From: DASWKG01 sp036396755
GTDB lineage: Bacteria; Actinomycetota; UBA4738; CALAEC01
Assembly: GCA_036396755.1 (NCBI GenBank)
Contig: DASWKG010000046.1
Span: forward strand, 1 to 10,452
Reading direction: 5' to 3'
Length of the DNA stretch: 10,452 nt
Shown here: positions 1 to 7,202 of the stretch, one piece after another
Layout: each line of letters begins with the position of its first letter
Numbering within the stretch: position 1 is the first letter of the stretch
Program-made: the position numbers and the translations under genes
Notes under the pieces: generated by a model
What the model was told of the DNA's origin: nothing
The model's database searches: none
What the model saw: the letters and a program-made list of their open reading frames with translations, nothing else

Positions 1-813
1 GGGCACCGGTACCTGCACGAGGTGCAGCTGCTCGAGGGCGACCCGCACGTGATGTTCACCTCCGACGAGGACCTCCACAACGGCTGCGACGCCGGGGGCG
101 TGTACTCGTGGACGCTGTCCGACGACCTCACGCAGGCCACCTACGGCGACACCTGGTACAACGGCACCGGCACCCCGGCGGCCGTCTGCTCGGCCCACGT
201 GTTCAGCTCGCACGGCGACTACGTGTTCATGGGCTCCTACAACGCGGGGCTCCAGGTCATCGACTTCAGCGACCCGGCGAACCTCGTTCGCGCCGGCCAG
301 TACATCGCCGAGGGCGCCGACGCCTGGGGCGCGACCTACCACAACGGCTACGTCTACACCGGCGACCTCGGGGCCCGCGGCCTCGACGTCTACCAGTTCA
401 TCGCCAACCCCGCCCGCAGCGCGATCCTCAAGGCGGGGAACCCGCTGACGAGCCAGCTCGGCGAGGGCGGCGTGTCCGAGATCCTGGGCGAGTGCGACCC
501 GAACAGCCCGGCCGACTCCGTGGATGGCTTCGCGGTCCCGATCCCGGCCGAGAAGCGGGGCGACGGGCACGTGTTCCGGGCCGTCGGCACCAGCGAGGCG
601 GGCGAGTACGACATCGACGTGTGGTTCTACGACTCGAGCTGCGCGCTGCTCTCCGACGGGCACCTGAACACCGAGGCCGGCATCCCCGGCGCCGTGCCGG
701 TGCTGAAGCCCGACGAGCAGGGGCCGATCCCCGCCGCGGCCGCGTTCGCCTACGTCGACCTCGCCCGGGGCGTTCCGCAGCTGGTGTACGCCCAGCTCGA
801 CCCCCCGTTCTAG
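1..813 (+). CDS. LVIVD-repeat beta-propeller protein, 3' part (5' end outside window)
   Basis: Frame 1 is open from the first base to a TAG at 811-813, giving 270 visible residues; the start lies upstream of the window. The visible N-terminal half has propeller-type strands typical of LVIVD proteins: GLQVIDFSDP at about residues 83-92, and a last blade with VYTGDLGARGLDVYQF at about 118-133. A separate C-terminal stretch of about 130 residues follows, with short beta-like segments such as GEYDIDVWFYDSS, probably a beta-sandwich. The visible part contains four cysteines, compatible with an exported protein, but the signal peptide cannot be seen. LVIVD proteins are generally surface or secreted proteins without a defined reaction, so no enzymatic role is claimed. 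A strong terminator 25 bases after the stop separates it from the next gene. The family call is fairly safe; the function is unknown. Confidence 0.75.
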   Translation, partial: GHRYLHEVQLLEGDPHVMFTSDEDLHNGCDAGGVYSWTLSDDLTQATYGDTWYNGTGTPAAVCSAHVFSSHGDYVFMGSYNAGLQVIDFSDPANLVRAGQYIAEGADAWGATYHNGYVYTGDLGARGLDVYQFIANPARSAILKAGNPLTSQLGEGGVSEILGECDPNSPADSVDGFAVPIPAEKRGDGHVFRAVGTSEAGEYDIDVWFYDSSCALLSDGHLNTEAGIPGAVPVLKPDEQGPIPAAAAFAYVDLARGVPQLVYAQLDPPF

Positions 814-837
814 ATCCCCCGAGCGCCAAGCGAACGA

Positions 838-872
838 CGGGCTCTCCGCCGCAAGGTGGGGGGCCCGTTTTT
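838..872 (+). terminator. Rho-independent terminator after the LVIVD gene
   Basis: Bases 838-850 pair with 855-867 over 13 positions, all Watson-Crick or G-U, around a GCAA tetraloop at 851-854. The 3' arm runs straight into TTTTT at 868-872. The stem lies 25 bases after the stop of the upstream gene and ends 97 bases before the next start. This is the best-formed intrinsic terminator in the window. Confidence 0.85.
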
Positions 873-887
873 CACGCCCGCCCCCCC

Positions 888-915
888 GCTCCCTTTGGTC
901 AGCTGCACAAAGGGG
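888..915 (+). promoter_or_regulatory. Dyad element upstream of the propeller-cupredoxin gene, copy A
   Basis: Bases 891-914 form a 24-bp dyad: CCCTTTG at 891-897 mirrors CAAAGGG at 908-914, and a perfect CAGCTG palindrome sits at the centre (900-905). Only two positions per side fail to match. The element lies just after the terminator and ends 53 bases before the GTG at 969. A closely related, ungapped sequence at 5591-5618 sits in the equivalent position before the first S8 peptidase gene (21 of 28 positions identical). The placement suggests a regulator-binding site or promoter component. No convincing -35/-10 pair could be assigned, so its role is inference. Confidence 0.5.
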
Positions 916-957
916 ATGGGCCAGGTTGAGCGGAACATATCGGTAACCGCACCCTCC

Positions 958-963
958 AGGAGG
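958..963 (+). promoter_or_regulatory. Ribosome binding site fixing the GTG start at 969
   Basis: A full AGGAGG sits five bases before a GTG codon. The GTG opens a frame with a clear signal peptide, which supports GTG rather than a later ATG as the start. Confidence 0.8.
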
Positions 964-968
964 TTCAC

Positions 969-2612
969 GTGAAGACGCCCGTACGGTCGCTCGCCGGAGC
1001 CATCAGCTTGGCGGCGCTGGTGCCCTCGCTCCTCGTTCCCGCCTCGCTGACCGGGAGCGCCGGCGCGAACGACCGGGAGGACCCGCTTCCGCGCGTGCCG
1101 CCCGGCTTCGTGGTGCACCCCTACGCGGCGATCGCGGGGACGCCGACGAGCCTCGACTTCGGCCCCGGCCCCGGCGGCGACCTGCGCCTCTACGTGGCCG
1201 ACAACACGGGCGGCACGATCCTTTCGATCGAGGACCCGGGCCACACCTTCGCCGGGCTTCCGCCCGTCACCTTCGCCAGTGGCTTCGGCGGCCCGCTGGG
1301 CGTGCTCGTGGCGGCCGACGGCACGGTGTTCGTGGCCGACAGCGAGGGCCCGCGGGCCGGCCCCTTCGGCACCCGCACCTACGGCCGCGTGTGGCGGGTG
1401 AAGGACACCACCGGCGACGGCGTGGCCGACGTGAAGGAGGTCGTGCTGAAGGACCTCCCGAACGGGCGGCACAACACCAACGGCATGGCGTTCGGCCCCG
1501 ACGGCATGCTCTACGTCGCGAACGGGAACTCGACCGACGACGGCGTGCTCGGGGGCGACCCCGAGGTCGATCCGTGGTCGGGCGCGGTGGTCCGGGTCGA
1601 TCCGAGCGCCACGAACGTGAGCCTGGCCGACCTCGTGCAGAAGGACACCCTGGTCGCGACCGGCATGCGCAACATCTACGACGTCGCCTTCTCCCCGTAC
1701 GACCCCACGAAGCTGTTCATCCCGATGAACGGCGCCGACGACGCGGGGGGCGGGGCCACCGCGGGCCTGGAGGACTCCGACGACCTCCTGTACCTCACCG
1801 ACATGGACGACATGAGGATCGTCGGCTACGACGAGGACGGCGAGCCCATCCTCGAGCCGGTGATCGACGACTTCGGCTTCCCGTCCTGCTTCTACAACAT
1901 CGCCAGGAAGGGCAACCTCGAGCCGTACGACAACCCGAGCCCGAGCGTGATCTCGCAGTTCGGGCCCTGTCCGAAGGAGACCGTGCCCCGGCCGGCGGGC
2001 ACCTTCGGCCTGCACGTCTCGGCCGACGGCATGGCCTTCCAGACCACCGACGCGTGGGGACCCGACTACAAGAACGACGCGTTCGTCGCGGAGTTCGGGA
2101 ACTTCTTCGGCGACGACGTGGTGGGTCACCGCGTGGTGCGGGTGGAGATGTCGCCCGACGGCGAGCGGGTGGTGCGGCACTCGGAGTTCCTGACCGGCCC
2201 GGCGCCGCTCGACGTAACGATCGCGCCCGACGGCAGCCTCTACGTCGCCGACTTCGGCGGCATGATCTACAAGGTGATGAAGGTGGCCGACGTGCCGCGC
2301 GAGGTCACCATCAACATCAACGCCTTCCACTTCACGCCCTCGGCGCTGACGATCCCCGAGGGCACGACGATCAAGTGGGTGAACAACGAGACGGTGCTCC
2401 AGATCCCCCACAACATCACCGGGGACCTCTACGTGAAGGCGGACGGAACCAGCGAGGAGGGGTCCGAGGTCAACTCGGCGAACTTCGGCGTGGGAGGGAG
2501 CCACTCCTTCCGGTTCGAGACGCCGGGCACGTTCGTCTACACGTGCACGTTCAACCCCATCCACACGGCCGCGATGCACGGGACGATCACGGTGGTCCCG
2601 GCCGGCAACTGA
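969..2612 (+). CDS. Secreted glucose/sorbosone-dehydrogenase-like beta-propeller fused to a C-terminal cupredoxin
   Basis: The protein has 547 residues, starting at a GTG with AGGAGG five bases upstream. Residues 1 to about 33 form a signal peptide (basic start, long hydrophobic core, GSAGA before the mature end). From about 45 to 435 there are propeller strands like those of soluble quinoprotein glucose/sorbosone dehydrogenases. RHNTNGMAFGPDGMLYVANG contains His168, in the place where that family often carries its catalytic-base histidine; this needs an alignment. Residues about 445-543 form a cupredoxin with a complete type-1 copper set: His481, Cys526, His532 and Met536 (C-x5-H-x3-M). If both modules are active, the copper domain could take electrons from a quinone-linked sugar or alcohol oxidation outside the membrane; this is inferred. 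The next gene starts 19 bases after the stop. The propeller substrate and cofactor are unknown, and a non-catalytic propeller is possible. Confidence 0.8.
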   Translation: MKTPVRSLAGAISLAALVPSLLVPASLTGSAGANDREDPLPRVPPGFVVHPYAAIAGTPTSLDFGPGPGGDLRLYVADNTGGTILSIEDPGHTFAGLPPVTFASGFGGPLGVLVAADGTVFVADSEGPRAGPFGTRTYGRVWRVKDTTGDGVADVKEVVLKDLPNGRHNTNGMAFGPDGMLYVANGNSTDDGVLGGDPEVDPWSGAVVRVDPSATNVSLADLVQKDTLVATGMRNIYDVAFSPYDPTKLFIPMNGADDAGGGATAGLEDSDDLLYLTDMDDMRIVGYDEDGEPILEPVIDDFGFPSCFYNIARKGNLEPYDNPSPSVISQFGPCPKETVPRPAGTFGLHVSADGMAFQTTDAWGPDYKNDAFVAEFGNFFGDDVVGHRVVRVEMSPDGERVVRHSEFLTGPAPLDVTIAPDGSLYVADFGGMIYKVMKVADVPREVTININAFHFTPSALTIPEGTTIKWVNNETVLQIPHNITGDLYVKADGTSEEGSEVNSANFGVGGSHSFRFETPGTFVYTCTFNPIHTAAMHGTITVVPAGN

Positions 2613-2631
2613 ACTCCGAGGAGGAACCGAG

Positions 2632-4167
2632 ATGCGCCGACTGGCAGCCACCGGGGCCGCCGTGCTGCTGCTGTCGGCCTTCGGCCCGGCCGCGTCCGGC
2701 ATCCCCATCGACCAGGGACACATCGAGTGGATCGCCGCCGATGACGGCTGGGTGACCGGCAGCGGCGCCGTCGACGCCAACGGCGACGGCGTGCTCGACG
2801 TCGTGACCGGCGCGGGCGACCGGTCGAGCGCCTACGTCTGGTGCGGGGCGGCCGGGAACCCCTCGCCCCACCTCAACCTGGCCACCGACACCGCGATGCA
2901 GCCGGCTCCTCGCCTCTCGGTGCTCGACGGGCGCGACGGGACGGTCCTGTGGCAGAAGGAGTGGAACACCGGGGGCCTCGTGGGGCAGGCCCCCGAGCGG
3001 GACCGCTACGAGCTGCTCGAGGGGACCTGGGTCGGGGACGTGGACGGGGACGGCTCGCAGGACATCCTGGTCCTCCGCAGCTCCCCGGCCGCCGATGGAT
3101 CGAACCGCATCGATCGGCTGGAGCTGTACGACCCCCGCAACGGGACCCTTCGGTGGGCGGTGAACGAGACGCTCCCCGCCGGAGAGGCCTCGATCCGCCA
3201 GTTCTTCCCCGCCGAGATCCTCGGTGAGCCCGGCGCGGTCCTGATCCGCTGGGTCATCAACCCCGACTTCACCTTCGACACCACCGCCCGGCTCCTCTCG
3301 ATCGAGCCGGGCGAGCCCCCGTCGGTCATCCACCAGCTCGCGGACGGGGAGGGCTCGCTGATGCTCCCGGAGGTGGTCCCGTACGGCGACGGCGTCCGCA
3401 TCGTCGAGACCTCCGTGCGGGTGACGCCTCCACCCGGCCTCAGCGTGAACGTCGACGTCGACGTGGTGGACCTTGTGCGCGACGAGGACGGGAACCTCGT
3501 CGAGACGCCCGCCTGGAGCCGGAAGAACGTGAACGGGCTGCCCGTCGTGGCCACGAGGGGCTCGGAGCCCTCGGTCGTGGTCGGCGAGGACTCGGTCGTG
3601 GCCTACGACCTCGACGACGGGGTCAAGCGCTGGCAGAACCCGACCGTCATCGGGGCGGAGGCAGGCGGCACGATGACGGCGCTCGACGTGAACGGCGACG
3701 GCGTCGACGACATCGTGGCCAGCCCCAAGTTCGGGCCCAAGGCGATCCCCGATCCCGCCGGGCTCTTCCTCGGCGGGTTCTCCCCCGAGATCGTGGCGAT
3801 CGACGGACGCACCGGGGCGGACCTGTGGCGCCGGGTCGACCAGGTGGGCAAGTTCGGCGCGCTGAGCTTCTCCACCGCCGACGTCGACGCCGACGGCAAG
3901 CGCGAGCTGGTCGCGGTGATGCCGCACCAGGACCCGTGGCCACTCTGCTCCCAGCCGTCCGACGACCCGGGGCTGGTCGGCGTGTACGAGCTGGCGACCG
4001 GCGTCCCGGAGTGCCGCCTCTCCACCGACCGGCTGGCGTCGGGGGTGGTGGCGGCCAACCTCAACGGCGTCGCGGGCGACGAGCTCGCCGTGACCACCTA
4101 CGGGGGCCGGACCTACGCCTTCACCGACGCCGAGCCCGGCTGCGGCCTGCTGGCAACGAGCCCCTAA
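2632..4167 (+). CDS. Secreted FG-GAP/VCBS and PQQ-like repeat propeller protein
   Basis: The protein has 511 residues, starting at an ATG with GAGGAGG (2618-2624) seven bases upstream. The first 22 or so residues are a signal peptide ending near AASG. Calcium-loop motifs of the FG-GAP/VCBS type occur at 48-56 (DANGDGVLD), 136-144 (DVDGDGSQD), 352-360 (DVNGDGVDD) and 417-425 (DVDADGKRE), with a degenerate one at 476-484 (NLNGVAGDE). Between them are strands ending in Trp like those of PQQ-type propellers: LDGRDGTVLWQ near 98, YDPRNGTLRW near 166, YDLDDGVKRWQ near 325 and IDGRTGADLWR near 390. The alternation suggests one propeller whose blades carry both signatures. Such proteins usually bind calcium and other surface molecules, and no catalytic site is visible. 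It lies between the cupredoxin fusion and an unknown secreted gene with short gaps, so co-transcription is likely. Confidence 0.8.
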   Translation: MRRLAATGAAVLLLSAFGPAASGIPIDQGHIEWIAADDGWVTGSGAVDANGDGVLDVVTGAGDRSSAYVWCGAAGNPSPHLNLATDTAMQPAPRLSVLDGRDGTVLWQKEWNTGGLVGQAPERDRYELLEGTWVGDVDGDGSQDILVLRSSPAADGSNRIDRLELYDPRNGTLRWAVNETLPAGEASIRQFFPAEILGEPGAVLIRWVINPDFTFDTTARLLSIEPGEPPSVIHQLADGEGSLMLPEVVPYGDGVRIVETSVRVTPPPGLSVNVDVDVVDLVRDEDGNLVETPAWSRKNVNGLPVVATRGSEPSVVVGEDSVVAYDLDDGVKRWQNPTVIGAEAGGTMTALDVNGDGVDDIVASPKFGPKAIPDPAGLFLGGFSPEIVAIDGRTGADLWRRVDQVGKFGALSFSTADVDADGKRELVAVMPHQDPWPLCSQPSDDPGLVGVYELATGVPECRLSTDRLASGVVAANLNGVAGDELAVTTYGGRTYAFTDAEPGCGLLATSP

Positions 4168-4171
4168 GACC

Positions 4172-5572
4172 ATGCGCAGGGCCCTCCCCGCGCTGCCCGT
4201 GCTGCTCGCGGCGGCGATCCTCGCGCCGGGGGCGGCCGCGGCGGGGAGCGACGCCGGGGTCGCGGGGGCGGAGACCGGCGACCCGGTCGAGATCCCGGCG
4301 GCCCGCATCGGTGACCGGTGGCGGGTCACGGTGCTCGGGGACGCCTACGAGCTCTCGATCGAGGAGCGTGCGACCGCCCTCGACCGCTGGGGACGCTCGC
4401 TCGACGCGTTCGCGGTGCGCGTCGACGGCTTCCACCCGCTGGAGCTCGAGTCGAAGGACGTGACGCGGCACACGATGTACCTCGACGCGGCGTCGGGGAC
4501 GCAGGTCGCCGACGTGGCCGAGTACGTCTTCGGCGGCAGCGGCGGCGTGACCTCGCAGCCGGCCGCCTACTCCGCGTACGAGACGAACGATCCCGACGGG
4601 TGGCCGGGGTGGGTCCAGTCGGGTGGTCTCCTGGCGGGGCGGACGCTCACGCCCGGCGACGTGGTCGAGGTCCCCTTCGTGATGACGAACGCGAGCGGGG
4701 CGGGGACGATCGCGCTGTCGGTCGAGGAGGCCGCACCGGAGGGCTCCGCGCGCTGCGCGCGCGCGACCGGCGAGACGTTCTTCCCGTCCTTCACCTACTG
4801 GAACACCGACGGCTACCAGCGCTCGTCGCTGACGGTCGGCCTCGACATCGCCGCGTGCGAGGACGCGCCGTACGCGCGGCGGACCGAGGTGACGTACTCG
4901 GGGGCGTTCAACCACTCGGTGGCGTTCGCGATGGAGTGGTTCACGCCGGGGAGCGGGGAGGCCGTCGGGGCGGAGGCCTACGAGCAGCCCGGCCATCAGG
5001 TGACGGGGCCGGCCGTGCCGTTCGGCGGGCGCCTCCGCGACGGGGGGGCCGTCCCGGTCCCGAGCGTGGAGGACGCGCAGGACGCGGCGGCGCTCGCTCC
5101 GGGGCTCGCCGCGTGGCGCCTCGCCAACCCCGCGGGCTACCTGGTGGAGGCCGAGCTGCTGCTCGGCGGCTACCAGGGCCTGCCGCCCGAGGCCGACCGC
5201 TGGCGCCTCGTCTACGCGGCCCCCGGAGGCGCGGCCCACCGTGTCGAGGTGGCGATGCGCGGCCCGGTCCCGGTGGCGGTCGATGTCCCGGTGGCGGAGG
5301 CCTACCCGGCGACGGTGCCCGCGCTGGCCTCCTGGCCGGCGGAGATCGCGTCCCTCGCGGGGGTGGTCGAGTCGTGGCGCCGCATCGCCGGGCCCGGCGC
5401 CCGCCTCGAGGGGCTCCGCTGGCAGCCGGTCCTCGACGACCACTGGTACGTGATCGGCGGCGTCGGCATCACCTGCGACGGCGCCCCCTGCGGCGACCTC
5501 TACGGCGAGATCGCGATCGAGGTCGCGACCGGCGCCCTCGGCACCGGCGAGCACCCCCTGCCCGCGAGCTGA
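4172..5572 (+). CDS. Unrecognised secreted protein, third gene of the set
   Basis: I do not recognise the family. The protein has 466 residues, and its ATG lies four bases after the TAA of the preceding gene. No Shine-Dalgarno sequence is visible before it, so translation is probably coupled to that gene. Residues 1 to about 24 look like a signal peptide (RR, then a Leu/Ala-rich core ending in AAAAG). The mature part has only four cysteines, Cys195, Cys229, Cys435 and Cys440; the last two (CDGAPC) sit in a conserved-looking segment near the C-terminus, and two disulfides are plausible. Residues about 50-270 are rich in beta-like segments and aromatic residues (FFPSFTYWNTDGY, NHSVAFAMEWF), while about 280-430 is Ala/Pro/Val-rich. 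No transmembrane anchor, lipobox or catalytic motif was seen. The coding call rests on the uninterrupted frame, high G/C third positions, signal peptide and tight spacing. Confidence 0.75.
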   Translation: MRRALPALPVLLAAAILAPGAAAAGSDAGVAGAETGDPVEIPAARIGDRWRVTVLGDAYELSIEERATALDRWGRSLDAFAVRVDGFHPLELESKDVTRHTMYLDAASGTQVADVAEYVFGGSGGVTSQPAAYSAYETNDPDGWPGWVQSGGLLAGRTLTPGDVVEVPFVMTNASGAGTIALSVEEAAPEGSARCARATGETFFPSFTYWNTDGYQRSSLTVGLDIAACEDAPYARRTEVTYSGAFNHSVAFAMEWFTPGSGEAVGAEAYEQPGHQVTGPAVPFGGRLRDGGAVPVPSVEDAQDAAALAPGLAAWRLANPAGYLVEAELLLGGYQGLPPEADRWRLVYAAPGGAAHRVEVAMRGPVPVAVDVPVAEAYPATVPALASWPAEIASLAGVVESWRRIAGPGARLEGLRWQPVLDDHWYVIGGVGITCDGAPCGDLYGEIAIEVATGALGTGEHPLPAS

Positions 5573-5574
5573 GC

Positions 5575-5599
5575 GCGCCGCCGCTCCGGCGCTCCTTTT
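5575..5599 (+). terminator. Possible weak terminator after the third gene
   Basis: Bases 5575-5580 (GCGCCG) pair with 5587-5592 (CGGCGC) around a six-base loop, with TTTT at 5596-5599 after three spacer bases. It starts just after the stop at 5572. The T-run is short and belongs to the dyad element that overlaps it, so the terminator call is tentative. Confidence 0.35.
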
Positions 5600-5618
5600 G
5601 TGCACCTGCACAGAGGCA
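5591..5618 (+). promoter_or_regulatory. Dyad element upstream of the tandem S8 peptidase genes, copy B
   Basis: This sequence aligns without gaps to 888-915 (21 of 28 positions identical). The common core is TTTG, then two variable bases, then CA, one variable base, CTGCACA. Here the inner dyad is TGTGCA at 5599-5604 and TGCACA at 5607-5612, separated by CC; the outer arms match only partly. It ends 79 bases before the ATG at 5698. Both copies stand in front of the first gene of a secreted-protein set, suggesting shared control. The regulator and any promoter elements are not identified. Confidence 0.5.
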
Positions 5619-5683
5619 TCGGGGCCCGCGCCGGCGAAGCCATCGGCAGCGGGCGCCCGCCTCGCCGACCGGTTCGCCGACCC

Positions 5684-5689
5684 AGGAGG
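5684..5689 (+). promoter_or_regulatory. Ribosome binding site fixing the start of the first S8 peptidase
   Basis: AGGAGG sits eight bases before the ATG at 5698. The reading frame is open for well over a kilobase upstream, but that part is a shadow of the preceding gene. This site and the signal peptide just after it mark the true start. Confidence 0.85.
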
Positions 5690-5697
5690 CCAGAAGC

Positions 5698-7191
5698 ATG
5701 CGCAGGATCTCGATCATCGCCGCCCTGGCCGCCACCGTCGCCGGGCTGCTCCCGGCGGGCGCGGTAGCCCAGGAGCTGCCGCCCACCCCTCCGCGGAACC
5801 AGTGGTACGCCCAGAACGACACCGGCCACTGGTCCGACGGGAGCTACGTGCGCGTCGACGAGGCGTGCACGGGGATCGAGGACCCCGACGAGCAGGTGGC
5901 CTGCTCGCTCCAGGCGTTCAAGGCCGAGCCGTTCACGGTGATCGCCTTCGTCGACTCGGGCATCAACCCCTACCACCAGGAGTTCCGCGCCCCGGAGTTC
6001 ACCCTCCACCCCTCCACCTACATCGAGGGCTACCCGGCGACGCCCGCCCCGCTGAACCTCGCGTTCGACGTGGCCGACGAGCAGGGCTACGCGGAGGCCC
6101 GCACCGCGGACACCGCGTTGTGGAACTCGGTGGCGGGGAACCGCCTCTACTGGTTCCCCGGCACCCGCATCATCGGCGGCTACTCCACGGGCGCCGGCTC
6201 CACGGTCGCGCCGTGGTCCGAGGAGCGGATCCTCGACGACAACGGCCACGGCTCCGGCGTCGCCAGCGTGGCCGCGGGCCGCTGGTACGGCTCGCACCCC
6301 AACGCGCTGATCGTCATGGTCGAGGCGCTCGGCGACAGCAGCCTCAACTGGGCGACCTCCCAGCCCTGGATCGACATCGTGTCGAACTCGTGGGGCAACC
6401 TCGGGAACGTCCCGCTCGGCTCGACCACCGCGACCCGCAACGCCACCCGCCGTGGCCAGACGGTCGGCTTCGCCGCGGGGAACGGCGCGACGAACTCCAA
6501 CTCCTCGACCGTGTTCGCACCGGGCGGGCCGGTCGCGGACCCCTGCAAGTGCAAGACGCCCGACTCGAACCCCTCGTTCACCGCGCCGTACGGCGGGCCC
6601 TCGTGGGTTCTGACGGTCGGCGCCATCTCGCCGATCAACGGGCAGGCGCACTGGTGGCACTCGATCCCGGTGGACGTGGCGTCGTTCGGCTCGAAGTGGC
6701 GGGCGGCCTCGGCATTCGGCGTGCGGCGGGAGGAGAACCGCGACTTCGGCGGCACCTCGTGTGCGACTCCCACCAGCATGGGCGTGCTCGCCGCGATCAT
6801 CGAGCGGGCGCGCGAGACCTTCAACGACACCGTAGGCGGGCAGCGGACCGGGCAGGTGGTCGCTCAGGCCCAGGCGGGCGCGGTGCTCCCCGCGACGGGC
6901 CCGCTGGCCGACGGCTCGCTCACCAGGACCGAGGCCGAGGCCGTCCTGCTGAAGTCGGCCCACACCGTCCCGTTCGACGCGGTGCAGGCAACGTGGGACT
7001 ACGCGATCCGGCCGACGACCGGCACCCCCTACGACCACCTGATCCAGGGCTACGGCGTGGTGGACAAGGTGACGAAGGCGACCGCCCTGAGCGTGCTGAT
7101 GGGCGAGCAGGCGATGCCGAACCGTGCCGACGTCGACCAGACGATCGCCGCGGTCGACGCGCTCCGGAACGCGATCTGGGGCAACCCGTGA
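5698..7191 (+). CDS. Secreted S8 (subtilisin-like) serine peptidase, first of a tandem pair
   Basis: The protein has 497 residues. Residues 1-24 are a signal peptide, probably cut after AVA. The S8 triad is complete: Asp86 in FVDSGINPYHQEF, His184 in DDNGHGSGVAS and Ser354 in GGTSCATP, with the oxyanion-hole Asn262 in FAAGNG. It therefore probably cleaves peptide bonds outside the cell; the substrate is unknown. The Asp-His distance is 98 residues against roughly 30-40 in classical subtilisins. The extra part includes the stretches HPSTYIEGYP and LYWFPGTRIIGGYS. No separate I9-type propeptide is evident: only about 60 residues precede Asp86, holding a conserved block (PPTPPRNQWYA) and Cys57 and Cys69. 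Cys283 and Cys285 form a CKC motif. The C-terminal 130 residues contain GYGVVD, usual near the end of S8 domains. The next gene is a paralogue starting 11 bases later. Confidence 0.9.
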   Translation: MRRISIIAALAATVAGLLPAGAVAQELPPTPPRNQWYAQNDTGHWSDGSYVRVDEACTGIEDPDEQVACSLQAFKAEPFTVIAFVDSGINPYHQEFRAPEFTLHPSTYIEGYPATPAPLNLAFDVADEQGYAEARTADTALWNSVAGNRLYWFPGTRIIGGYSTGAGSTVAPWSEERILDDNGHGSGVASVAAGRWYGSHPNALIVMVEALGDSSLNWATSQPWIDIVSNSWGNLGNVPLGSTTATRNATRRGQTVGFAAGNGATNSNSSTVFAPGGPVADPCKCKTPDSNPSFTAPYGGPSWVLTVGAISPINGQAHWWHSIPVDVASFGSKWRAASAFGVRREENRDFGGTSCATPTSMGVLAAIIERARETFNDTVGGQRTGQVVAQAQAGAVLPATGPLADGSLTRTEAEAVLLKSAHTVPFDAVQATWDYAIRPTTGTPYDHLIQGYGVVDKVTKATALSVLMGEQAMPNRADVDQTIAAVDALRNAIWGNP

Positions 7192-7197
7192 GGAGGG
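7190..7197 (+). promoter_or_regulatory. Ribosome binding site overlapping the upstream stop codon
   Basis: GAGGAGGG begins inside the TGA (7189-7191) of the first peptidase gene and lies five bases before the ATG at 7203. The overlap implies that the two peptidases are translated from one message, probably with coupling. Confidence 0.75.
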
Positions 7198-7202
7198 CAA
7201 CG

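Noticed and set aside
11..31. CTGCAC/GTGCAG dyad resembling the core of the shared upstream element
   Set aside because: It lies inside the LVIVD coding region, encodes ordinary propeller residues, and lacks the TTTG part that the two intergenic copies share.
926..950. TTGAGC with a downstream AT-rich patch as a sigma-70-type promoter for the 969 gene
   Set aside because: No -10 box with acceptable spacing and sequence could be found, so it is not listed as a feature.
810..2780. Long minus-strand open frame opposite the propeller-cupredoxin gene, and similar ones opposite 2587-4329, 4121-5611, 5500-7209 and 7050-9020
   Set aside because: They are antisense shadows typical of very high GC DNA. 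Their translations are Arg/Gly/Val/His-rich and low in complexity, with no signal peptide or family motif, while the plus strand carries clear domains throughout.
4318..5697. Long in-frame upstream extension of the first S8 peptidase
   Set aside because: The upstream part is an Arg/Gly-rich shadow of the 4172-5572 gene. AGGAGG and a signal peptide mark the real start at 5698.
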